50,831 nucleotides of DNA from an uncultured Oscillospiraceae bacterium (lineage in GTDB: Bacteria > Bacillota > Clostridia > Oscillospirales > Ruminococcaceae), in assembly GCA_934446455.1 (NCBI GenBank), contig CAKSEE010000016.1:1-50831 (forward strand). The letters are read 5' to 3'. Under the pieces are notes generated by a model. That model saw nothing but the letters and a program-made list of their open reading frames with translations. It had not been told where the DNA came from and searched no databases. The position numbers and the translations under genes are program-made. Below are positions 1 to 5,523 of the stretch, piece after piece. The stretch's first letter is position 1. Every line of letters begins with the position of its first letter.

Positions 1-176
1 CGCGCTGCGCGCACGGTTGCGTAAGCGCAGCGTCGCGTACACACTTGCGCGGATAGGAGAGTTTTTTGCCTCGGGAAGCCCGAGGCAAAAAAGTTATTTC
101 AAAGCCCGCATACGCGGGCAAAATAGACTTTTTCGACAAGCTGAAATACCCTCCGAAAAATCGGAGGGTATTGATG
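1..176. other. Probable chromosomal flank, hairpin-rich, no gene seen
   Basis: No credible gene is visible. The stretch holds four inverted repeats: 4-10 with 25-31, 62-75 with 79-92, 104-109 with 114-119 and 147-156 with 161-170. It lies outside the tRNA-derived attachment core at 177-221, on the side away from the integrase, so it is most simply host chromosome downstream of an initiator tRNA gene. The one reading frame that crosses it has no ribosome site and runs through the hairpins, so it was not called. Confidence 0.5.
62..92. terminator. Bidirectional intrinsic terminator
   Basis: A perfect 14-bp stem (62-75 with 79-92) closes on a 3-base loop. It starts with six T and ends with six A, so it can act as an intrinsic terminator in both directions. 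It probably ends host transcription, for example from the tRNA side. Confidence 0.6.
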
Positions 177-221
177 TGGTTGCGGGAGCCAGATTTGAAC
201 TGACGACCTTCGGGTTATGAG
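177..221 (-). other. Attachment site: 3' half of initiator tRNA-fMet (CAT)
   Basis: Read on the minus strand, these 45 bases are the 3' part of a tRNA. It runs from the anticodon loop CTCATAA through a CCC anticodon-stem strand, the variable loop, a T-arm with TTCAAAT in the loop, the acceptor strand and CCA. The three Cs after the anticodon loop and the A at position 72 are hallmarks of initiator tRNA. Identity to a tRNA stops at 221, where the integrase promoter begins, so this is a half gene, as left by integration into a tRNA 3' end. The intact tRNA should be at the opposite end of the element, outside this window. Confidence 0.8.
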
Positions 222-250
222 TTGACATTTATAATTGTTTGTGATATAAT
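222..250 (+). promoter_or_regulatory. Sigma-A promoter of the integrase
   Basis: TTGACA at 222-227 and TATAAT at 245-250 are separated by 17 bp, with TG at 242-243 giving an extended -10. The -35 box begins on the first base after the tRNA-derived core. The promoter therefore belongs to the element and should persist in both the integrated and the excised form. Confidence 0.85.
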
Positions 251-286
251 AAAAAACAATGATTGTCAATAAGGAGATGTTAAATC

Positions 287-1315
287 ATGAGTCCCAATAA
301 TTTATTTATCCCTTTAGAAATACCCGAACAGCACAGATTTAATAGCGAAACCACGTTTTCGGAATATGCCACTGTTTGGCTTGATGACAATTGTGATTTA
401 CTGTCTGTAAGGACTATTGAGAGATACAACGACCTTTTTGTAAGGATAAACAATGGGATTGGTCATATTCCTGTCTGCAAGCTAGAACCTTATCATTTAA
501 GGCAATTTTTGAAGAAGCTATCTCTTGATGGAGAAAATATGCGTACAGGAAAATGCTTGTCTGACAAGACGATATTGCACCATTATCGTTTGATATCTGT
601 AATATTGCAACAGGCAGTGAGAGATGAACTTATCACAGTCAATCCTGCAAGCAAAAATCGAATGAAAGCGCCAAAAGTTGTTAAACACGAGGTATCTGTA
701 CTTCAAGCGGAGGATTTTCGTCAGCTGTTTTGCTTTCTTTCGTCCGATACTGAAACAAACTATAGGGCTAAAGTTGCAATATCTATTATGGCGCTTACAG
801 GATTGCGCCGGGGAGAGGTTGCCGGATTACAATTTGGCGATTTTGAAGGTGATTTTCTAACAGTACGCAGGGCGGTATTATATACAGCTAAAAGGGGAAT
901 TTACGAAAAGACCCCCAAGACTGAAACTTCATATAGGCGGCTGCTAATTAGTCCGTGGGTGCAAAACATAATATGTGAATACCAAAACTGGTATATGAGG
1001 ACTTACCGTGTGTCACATGAGCGAGTTGCATCAAGAAAGCTTTTTTGCCAAGATGATGGAAAACCCATTCATCCTGATACATTAACCATTTGGTGCAGGC
1101 GTTTTAGCGAAAAACATCCATCACTAAAACGATTTTCTCCTCATATGCTACGTCACACTTATGCTTCTATGCTGGTTGGCTTAGGCGTATCAATAAAGGA
1201 AGTGTCGGTAAGGCTGGGTCATAGCAAACTTACGACCACCTGCAATACATATACACACTCTATGCAGGGAGCTGATAAAAAAGCAGCAGATATCCTTGAC
1301 CAGTTCAGATTTTGA
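287..1315 (+). CDS. Tyrosine recombinase (integrase)
   Basis: This 342-residue protein is a phage/ICE-type tyrosine integrase that would recombine the element into and out of the tRNA-fMet gene. The catalytic set is visible: Arg in LTGLRRGEV near residue 173, the HxLRH motif in HMLRHTYASML near 285-290, LGHS near 310 and the Tyr in NTYTHS near 321. The N-terminal part looks like a SAM-like core-binding domain. The length is usual for the family. It reads away from the attachment core and has its own consensus promoter 37 bp upstream of the ATG and the ribosome site AAGGAGAT. No excisionase was recognised nearby. Confidence 0.95.
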   Translation: MSPNNLFIPLEIPEQHRFNSETTFSEYATVWLDDNCDLLSVRTIERYNDLFVRINNGIGHIPVCKLEPYHLRQFLKKLSLDGENMRTGKCLSDKTILHHYRLISVILQQAVRDELITVNPASKNRMKAPKVVKHEVSVLQAEDFRQLFCFLSSDTETNYRAKVAISIMALTGLRRGEVAGLQFGDFEGDFLTVRRAVLYTAKRGIYEKTPKTETSYRRLLISPWVQNIICEYQNWYMRTYRVSHERVASRKLFCQDDGKPIHPDTLTIWCRRFSEKHPSLKRFSPHMLRHTYASMLVGLGVSIKEVSVRLGHSKLTTTCNTYTHSMQGADKKAADILDQFRF

Positions 1316-1338
1316 ATACTGGTAAAATAAATATACAT

Positions 1339-1369
1339 AATGCGCGTTGAAATTCAATGCGCATTTTTT
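1339..1369 (+). terminator. Intrinsic terminator after the integrase
   Basis: AATGCGC..TTGAA (1339-1351) pairs with TTCAA..GCGCATT (1353-1365), interrupted by one mismatch, and is followed by a run of T. It lies 23 bp after the integrase stop and separates int from the rep-like gene. Confidence 0.75.
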
Positions 1370-1373
1370 ATAT

Positions 1374-1488
1374 GCTTCCCAAGGGGTTGTTACCTGCGGG
1401 AAGCTCATAAAGCATAGCGGGAAACGCGAGCCCTCGGGACGGTAGTGTTCTCCACCGTCCCTTGCTATGCTTAATCCCTCGGAGAACA
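1374..1488 (+). promoter_or_regulatory. Structured RNA leader A of the rep-like gene
   Basis: Several pairings are visible. A first hairpin is GCTTCCC (1374-1380) with GGGAAGC (1398-1404). A closing stem is AGCATAGC (1411-1418) with GCTATGCT (1464-1471). A perfect 8-bp hairpin inside it is GGGACGGT (1436-1443) with ACCGTCCC (1454-1461). The loop bases TGTTCTCC (1446-1453) match GGAGAACA (1481-1488) outside the stem, so a pseudoknot of 8 bp can form. The same layout recurs before parA at 2583-2710. It probably controls translation of the downstream leader peptide and rep-like gene. This is folding by eye, with no expression evidence. Confidence 0.6.
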
Positions 1489-1508
1489 GAAAACGGAGGA
1501 CACCATGA
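1467..1508 (+). CDS. Possible 13-codon upstream leader ORF
   Basis: An ATG inside the 3' strand of the leader A stem opens a 13-codon frame whose TGA overlaps the ATG of the next leader peptide (ATGA). It has no clear ribosome site and passes through the pseudoknot-forming bases. The matching ATG in leader B (2652) opens a frame fused in phase with parA, which is why it is noted here. It may be chance. Confidence 0.25.
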   Translation: MLNPSENRKRRTP

Positions 1509-1537
1509 AAGAAAACTCCCATAAGCAGGGGAGGTAG
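1505..1537 (+). CDS. 10-codon leader peptide before the rep-like gene
   Basis: ATG at 1505 follows ACGGAGGACACC, a good ribosome site, and encodes MKENSHKQGR before TAG. Its last codons (CAGGGGAGGTAG) are the ribosome site of the rep-like gene, whose ATG lies 5 bp beyond the stop. Translation of the peptide would bring ribosomes onto, and possibly open, the rep start, as with the repY/tap leader peptides of IncI and IncFII plasmids. The function is inferred from layout only. Confidence 0.5.
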   Translation: MKENSHKQGR

Positions 1538-1542
1538 CGCAT

Positions 1543-2580
1543 ATGAAAGCTATCTTCAAGCTTCTTAATCCTGACAATACAATGTCAATAAACCGTCAGC
1601 TGGCTCATGCAGTCGGGCTGGCAGAAGCTGTAGTATATGGTGCGCTGCTATCTAAGTATGCATACTATTCTCAGCGTGGATTGCTTACTGACGGCGACTG
1701 GTTTTACTCTACTGCCGAAGACCTAGAGGAATCGACAGCGCTGACAGCAAGGCAGCAGCGGCGCTGTATTGACACGCTTACCAAATTGGGGCTTATTCGG
1801 TGCAAGGTGCAGGGTATGCCGGCAAAACGATTCTTTTACATCAATGATAATGCAGAGCTGCTTGCAGGCATTCTTTCAAACGGCAGTAAACACACAAACG
1901 ACAGTAAACCCAGTTTTGACAAAAGCGCACAACTGCACGAATCATCGGCGCAGAGCGAAATGGCGTCAGATGGCTTAATACAGCAGGATAAGTCAGATGA
2001 TGACAGCGCTCCAGTTTTGACAAAAGCGCACAACTTGTTTTACCCTAACGTTACAACTTGTTTTACCGAAAGTGAAAAACAAGTTGTAACGGAACAGCAA
2101 AGCAGCTCTTTATATAAAACTAAAGAAATAAAACTTAAGTCAATCAATCAGGCAGACGGCATAGATGTCGGGACTGAAGAACGTCTTAATTTAGAGTCAT
2201 GCGATTCGGAATTAAAGTTCAAGGTTGAACAGCAGATTCAAACAGAAGCGATAAGCAGTAAATACGGTGTTTGCTTTGGTGCGTTTGTAGAAAATATCGT
2301 GATTGCCGGACTGCAGGGAAAGCTCACCTGCAGGGTATATGAAAAAATCGTCTCCGGCAATGAAATCTTGGCTGCATACAAAAACATAGGATATAATACC
2401 ATTTGTCACGTAGCTGATTACATTTCTGAAAAAAGAGATAAAATCAGATACTTGCGGCAATATTTAATCGCGGCACTTTATGCAACTGCTAGAGAGGAAC
2501 GGCAAATTCCAAGACTTACGCCGCATACCAGCATAAACATGGAAGATGTTATGGAAAGGCTTAGACAACATTATGGTTAA
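1543..2580 (+). CDS. Winged-helix replication-initiator-like protein
   Basis: This 345-residue protein begins with a conserved winged-helix region (about residues 1-105). It resembles the phage/plasmid replication proteins with a MSINRxLAH-type start and an STAEDL..LTxRQQ helix-turn-helix, the DnaD/replisome-organiser-like group. The middle (about 110-225) is a low-complexity linker, and the DNA coding it carries 25-bp direct repeats and a 16-bp inverted repeat that could be an origin. The C-terminal 120 residues are helical. It follows a structured leader and a leader peptide and precedes parA, which fits plasmid replication control. The initiator role is inferred; a phage-type DNA-binding regulator is the alternative. 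Confidence 0.6.
   Translation: MKAIFKLLNPDNTMSINRQLAHAVGLAEAVVYGALLSKYAYYSQRGLLTDGDWFYSTAEDLEESTALTARQQRRCIDTLTKLGLIRCKVQGMPAKRFFYINDNAELLAGILSNGSKHTNDSKPSFDKSAQLHESSAQSEMASDGLIQQDKSDDDSAPVLTKAHNLFYPNVTTCFTESEKQVVTEQQSSSLYKTKEIKLKSINQADGIDVGTEERLNLESCDSELKFKVEQQIQTEAISSKYGVCFGAFVENIVIAGLQGKLTCRVYEKIVSGNEILAAYKNIGYNTICHVADYISEKRDKIRYLRQYLIAALYATAREERQIPRLTPHTSINMEDVMERLRQHYG
1910..1934 (+). repeat. Iteron-like 25-bp direct repeat, copy 1
   Basis: These 25 bases, starting CCAGTTTTGAC and ending GCGCACAACT, recur exactly at 2011-2035, 101 bp later. Both lie in the linker-coding part of the rep-like gene and read in different phases relative to their surroundings, so DNA function is more likely than protein repeat function. 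Confidence 0.6.
2011..2035 (+). repeat. Iteron-like 25-bp direct repeat, copy 2
   Basis: Exact second copy of 1910-1934. It is followed by two copies of ACAACTTGTTTTACC (2030-2044 and 2053-2067), so the repeat continues into a second short-repeat family. Confidence 0.6.
2049..2091. repeat. 16-bp perfect inverted repeat in the rep-like gene
   Basis: CGTTACAACTTGTTTT (2049-2064) is the exact reverse complement of 2076-2091, with an 11-base spacer. With the neighbouring direct repeats it makes a candidate initiator-binding site or replication origin inside the initiator gene, as known for RepA_N plasmids of Gram-positive bacteria. Confidence 0.6.
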
Positions 2581-2582
2581 TG

Positions 2583-2710
2583 CTCCCCAAGGAGATTAAC
2601 GGCATAGCGGGGTAGCTCCCTGTCGGGGCGGTTAGTCCTGCCGCCCCTGCTATGTCTTATACACTCGCAGGACTGAATACAATGTTTGCCGAAAAGCGGC
2701 AGGAGGACTA
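2583..2710 (+). promoter_or_regulatory. Structured RNA leader B before parA
   Basis: A CTCC/GGAG hairpin (2583-2594) is followed by a stem GGCATAGC (2601-2608) with GCTATGTC (2649-2656). This encloses a perfect 7-bp hairpin GGGGCGG (2625-2631) with CCGCCCC (2641-2647). Loop bases AGTCCTG (2634-2640) match CAGGACT at 2668-2674, giving a pseudoknot in the same position as in leader A. The bases TCCTGCCGC (2636-2644) also match GCGGCAGGA (2697-2705) of the parA ribosome site, so two exclusive pairings exist. It is likely to be a translational switch for the partition operon. Confidence 0.6.
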
Positions 2711-2714
2711 CATT

Positions 2715-3479
2715 ATGAAAACAATAGCAATAGCAAACCAAAAAGGCGGCGTAGGCAAAACCACGACAGTTGTAAACATTGCAGCGGGGCTTGCAGAACA
2801 GGGAAAAAAGGTACTCTGTATTGACCTTGACCCGCAGGGAAATCTCAGCGATTATCTTGGCTATGACTTTACAAGCAATAAAAACACGGTGGTGGGCGTT
2901 CTTAAGGGGCAGGCAAAGCTGTCGGACAGCATTATTACCGCCACAAACGAACCTATAGACTTTATTCCCGCAGATATATCCCTTGCAACGGCAGATATGT
3001 TCCTGGCGCAGACAATGTGCCGCGAGCAGATTCTGCGCAGAGCGATTAACTCGGACAATGACCTTCAGCGGTACGATTACATACTGATAGACTGCCTGCC
3101 CTCGCTTGGAATACTGGTAACGAATGCGCTTGCGGCTGCCGATGGCGTGATAATTCCCGTGCAGGTGCAGAAGTTCGCGCTCAACGGTATCGTCCAGTTT
3201 GAGGATATTTTTAACCTGGTTAAGGACAACATAAATCCGAATCTTGCAATATACGGCATACTCGAAACGATGACAGACAATACGCAGATGGCGCAGGCGG
3301 TTGACAAGGCGCTTAAGGAGCGTTATGGCGAGCTGGTGTTTGAAACACGGATAAGCAAGCGCATTGAAGCGGCAAACAGCACAGCGGAACAGCGCTCGCT
3401 GGTTTCAAAAAAACACAGCATTGTCGGAGAACAGTATCGCGGGTTGGTTTCGGAAATGCTCAATAAGGGGGTGGGCTGA
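2715..3479 (+). CDS. ParA-family partition ATPase
   Basis: This 254-residue P-loop ATPase has the deviant Walker A KGGVGKTT at residues 10-17, the CIDLDPQGN motif near 37-45 and the ILIDCLP motif near 120. All are typical of ParA/Soj/MinD proteins, here a plasmid-type ParA that would segregate the excised element on the nucleoid. The start at 2715 was chosen because GCAGGAGGAC lies just upstream. An in-frame ATG at 2652 lies inside leader B and would add 21 residues, but has no ribosome site. The parB start follows the stop after one base. Confidence 0.95.
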   Translation: MKTIAIANQKGGVGKTTTVVNIAAGLAEQGKKVLCIDLDPQGNLSDYLGYDFTSNKNTVVGVLKGQAKLSDSIITATNEPIDFIPADISLATADMFLAQTMCREQILRRAINSDNDLQRYDYILIDCLPSLGILVTNALAAADGVIIPVQVQKFALNGIVQFEDIFNLVKDNINPNLAIYGILETMTDNTQMAQAVDKALKERYGELVFETRISKRIEAANSTAEQRSLVSKKHSIVGEQYRGLVSEMLNKGVG

Positions 3480-3480
3480 G

Positions 3481-4467
3481 ATGGCGTTTAATCTTGGCGC
3501 TTCAAGCAATACCGGGAAGCTGCATATGGCAGATTTCCTTAGCAGCGCAGCGGTTCAGAACGATGAAAAGGACTTACCGATAGATATACTCGTTCCGTGG
3601 GAAAATCAGCCGTTCCGTATGTACAGCGCCGAAAAGCTGCAGGAACTCGCAGATTCCATAAAGGAAAACGGTCTGCTTTCACGGATAATCGTATGCCCTA
3701 TTGCAGACGGCAAATATCGTATCATAGCAGGGCACAATCGAGTTGAAGCCTGCCGTCTTGCCGGGATAGCAAATATACCGAGCATAATTAAAGATGTTGA
3801 CGAAAACCGTGCAAAGCTCATCATGGCTGACACGAACCTCTGTCAGCGGACCGAGCTGCTCCCGTCCGAGCGCGCATTCGCATACAAAGCGCAGCAGGAG
3901 GCGTTAATCGCGCTCGGCAGCCCTCGCGCTACTATGGAGATAGCGGAAAAATACGGCGAGGGCAGACGCACAATACAGCGCTACATCGCCTGCTCACAGT
4001 TAGTACCCGAGCTTATGGATAAGCTTAACAGCGGTCAGATTAAACTTCTGACCGCCGTTTCTTTCTCTCGTTTGCCCGAAAGCTCGCAGAACGCAATTGC
4101 GTCGTATCTTAGTGTTGAGGACCGCAAAATTAACGACGAGCAGGCAGGTCAGATTGCTGATATGAAATTTGTCACAGAAGATGACGTTGAGAATATTGTC
4201 GGCGAGAAAAAAGTTGTAGGCGCGTCGCAGAAAAGCACAGAAAAAACGGCTGACAATAATTCCGAAAAGAAAACAACAAAATCCAACGCCAAAATAACCT
4301 TTAAGCGCAAAGAGATAACAGACGTAATCGGTGATGAGCTTACCAACGACGAAATCGCCGAGTTCTTTTATTTCTGCCTGCAAAAGTCCGACTTCATGCG
4401 CGAATGGCGCAAAATGCACCAGGACAGCGAGCAGCCCGATGATGAGGAATTGAGCGAGGAGCTTTAA
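3481..4467 (+). CDS. ParB-family partition protein
   Basis: This 328-residue protein has a ParB/Spo0J N-terminal domain (about residues 25-120) with the nucleotide-binding-type motif AGHNRVEACRLAG and the following TNLCQR and LLPSERAFAY segments. A helix-turn-helix (EIAEKYGEGRRTIQRYI) follows near 160. The C-terminal part is charged and ends acidic. It starts one base after the parA stop, so the two are translationally coupled. It would load on a centromere-like site; the dispersed 21-bp palindromes of this element are candidates. Confidence 0.92.
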   Translation: MAFNLGASSNTGKLHMADFLSSAAVQNDEKDLPIDILVPWENQPFRMYSAEKLQELADSIKENGLLSRIIVCPIADGKYRIIAGHNRVEACRLAGIANIPSIIKDVDENRAKLIMADTNLCQRTELLPSERAFAYKAQQEALIALGSPRATMEIAEKYGEGRRTIQRYIACSQLVPELMDKLNSGQIKLLTAVSFSRLPESSQNAIASYLSVEDRKINDEQAGQIADMKFVTEDDVENIVGEKKVVGASQKSTEKTADNNSEKKTTKSNAKITFKRKEITDVIGDELTNDEIAEFFYFCLQKSDFMREWRKMHQDSEQPDDEELSEEL

Positions 4468-4494
4468 CCGCTGATTATATGGTGGAATAGAATA

Positions 4495-4515
4495 GGGGCG
4501 TCACCGTGACGCCCC
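4495..4515. repeat. 21-bp dispersed palindrome, copy 1 (perfect)
   Basis: Arms GGGGCGTCAC and GTGACGCCCC surround a central C. It sits between the two parB-like genes, and the sequence after it (CCAAG ... GGTAGTACAAAAATGA) recurs at the 17469 copy. It may be a protein-binding site, or an RNA hairpin in the 5' leader of the next gene. Confidence 0.85.
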
Positions 4516-4536
4516 CAAGTAAGGGGTAGTACAAAA

Positions 4537-5523
4537 ATGATAGACGTAAAAAAGCTGCGTGAAATGGCTGCAAATCAAAGAGCTGCTGACAGTGAGCTTA
4601 ACAACAGCACACCGTTAACTGACACAATCGACACAGCAGAACCCATGTTTCAGGATGAAGTCTTCGTTCCTATGGAAGAGGAATCTTTTACGAATGAAAC
4701 AGACAATTCTGACGCGCAGACGCGGGAATCACTTGAAAGCCTTATTGCAAGGTGTTTTGATGAAAAGGCATATAATATTGAGCTTGAAAGGCTTATTCCT
4801 TTTCGGAAGTCTATTTTCACCATACTCGGCGATATTTCAGAGCTGAAATCAGACATTGTTCGCGTGGGTATAACAGAACCGCTGCTGGTTCGCTCTGCGG
4901 GTAATGGCGAGTACGAAATACTTTCGGGAACACGTCGCCGCGCTGCCGCTGAAGAACTTATGTGGACAAAAGTTCCCTGCCGTATAGGCAGCAACGCTGA
5001 ACTTACCGATGACTGCGCGGCGCGAATTGTCGTTGAAACAAACAGAGGGCGTTTTTCTACGCTTGCATTATCCGAGCAGATACGGGTTGCAGCAGTCCTC
5101 GGCGAAAGCGCTGCTGCCGAGCTTGGCATATCCCCTGCGCAGGCAGAGGAGCTGATAAGACTTGATGTACTCGAGCAGGAATTTCTCGCAATGCTCGACG
5201 GCAACATGATAACTCTGCCGATTGCAGAACGGCTGGCGGGCATTGAATCAAAAACACGGCAGATTATCCTTGCAGCACTTTCACAGCACCCTGAGATGAA
5301 ACTTACGTCTACGAATGCTAAGGAACTAAGCGAGGAAATCAACCCTACATCGGCGACAGTCGCAAAGATTCTTAAGCCAAAACCGCCTGTTAAAGTCGCT
5401 GTTCCTGCGGATATAATAGCAGAGTATTTTGCAGATAAAACCGCAGAAGAGTTGACTGAGATGGTTACGGCGGCGCTGGTTAAGTGTTATGGTGAGGAGG
5501 GCGCACAGAATGGCAAGGTTTGA
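4537..5523 (+). CDS. Second ParB-like nuclease-fold protein
   Basis: This 328-residue protein carries a ParB-N-like domain (about residues 85-185) with YEILSGTRRRAAAEEL, the counterpart of the ParB GERRxxA motif, and a helix-rich region after it. The first 75 residues are acidic and low-complexity. No clear Spo0J-type HTH was recognised, so it differs from the ParB just upstream. It starts after a palindromic leader and the ribosome site AAGGGG, and its stop overlaps the start of the giant methylase-helicase gene by 14 bases. It may adapt partition or regulate the downstream gene; the exact role is unknown. Confidence 0.75.
   Translation: MIDVKKLREMAANQRAADSELNNSTPLTDTIDTAEPMFQDEVFVPMEEESFTNETDNSDAQTRESLESLIARCFDEKAYNIELERLIPFRKSIFTILGDISELKSDIVRVGITEPLLVRSAGNGEYEILSGTRRRAAAEELMWTKVPCRIGSNAELTDDCAARIVVETNRGRFSTLALSEQIRVAAVLGESAAAELGISPAQAEELIRLDVLEQEFLAMLDGNMITLPIAERLAGIESKTRQIILAALSQHPEMKLTSTNAKELSEEINPTSATVAKILKPKPPVKVAVPADIIAEYFADKTAEELTEMVTAALVKCYGEEGAQNGKV

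Noticed and set aside
17..220. 67-codon frame over the left flank and the tRNA half
   Set aside because: It crosses several perfect hairpins and the tRNA sequence and has no ribosome site.
1296..1328. TTGACC and TAAAAT as a promoter for the rep-like gene
   Set aside because: The spacer is 21 bp and a terminator follows directly.
2652..2714. Upstream ATG extending ParA by 21 residues
   Set aside because: It lies inside the leader B stem without a ribosome site, whereas ATG 2715 has one and matches the usual ParA start.
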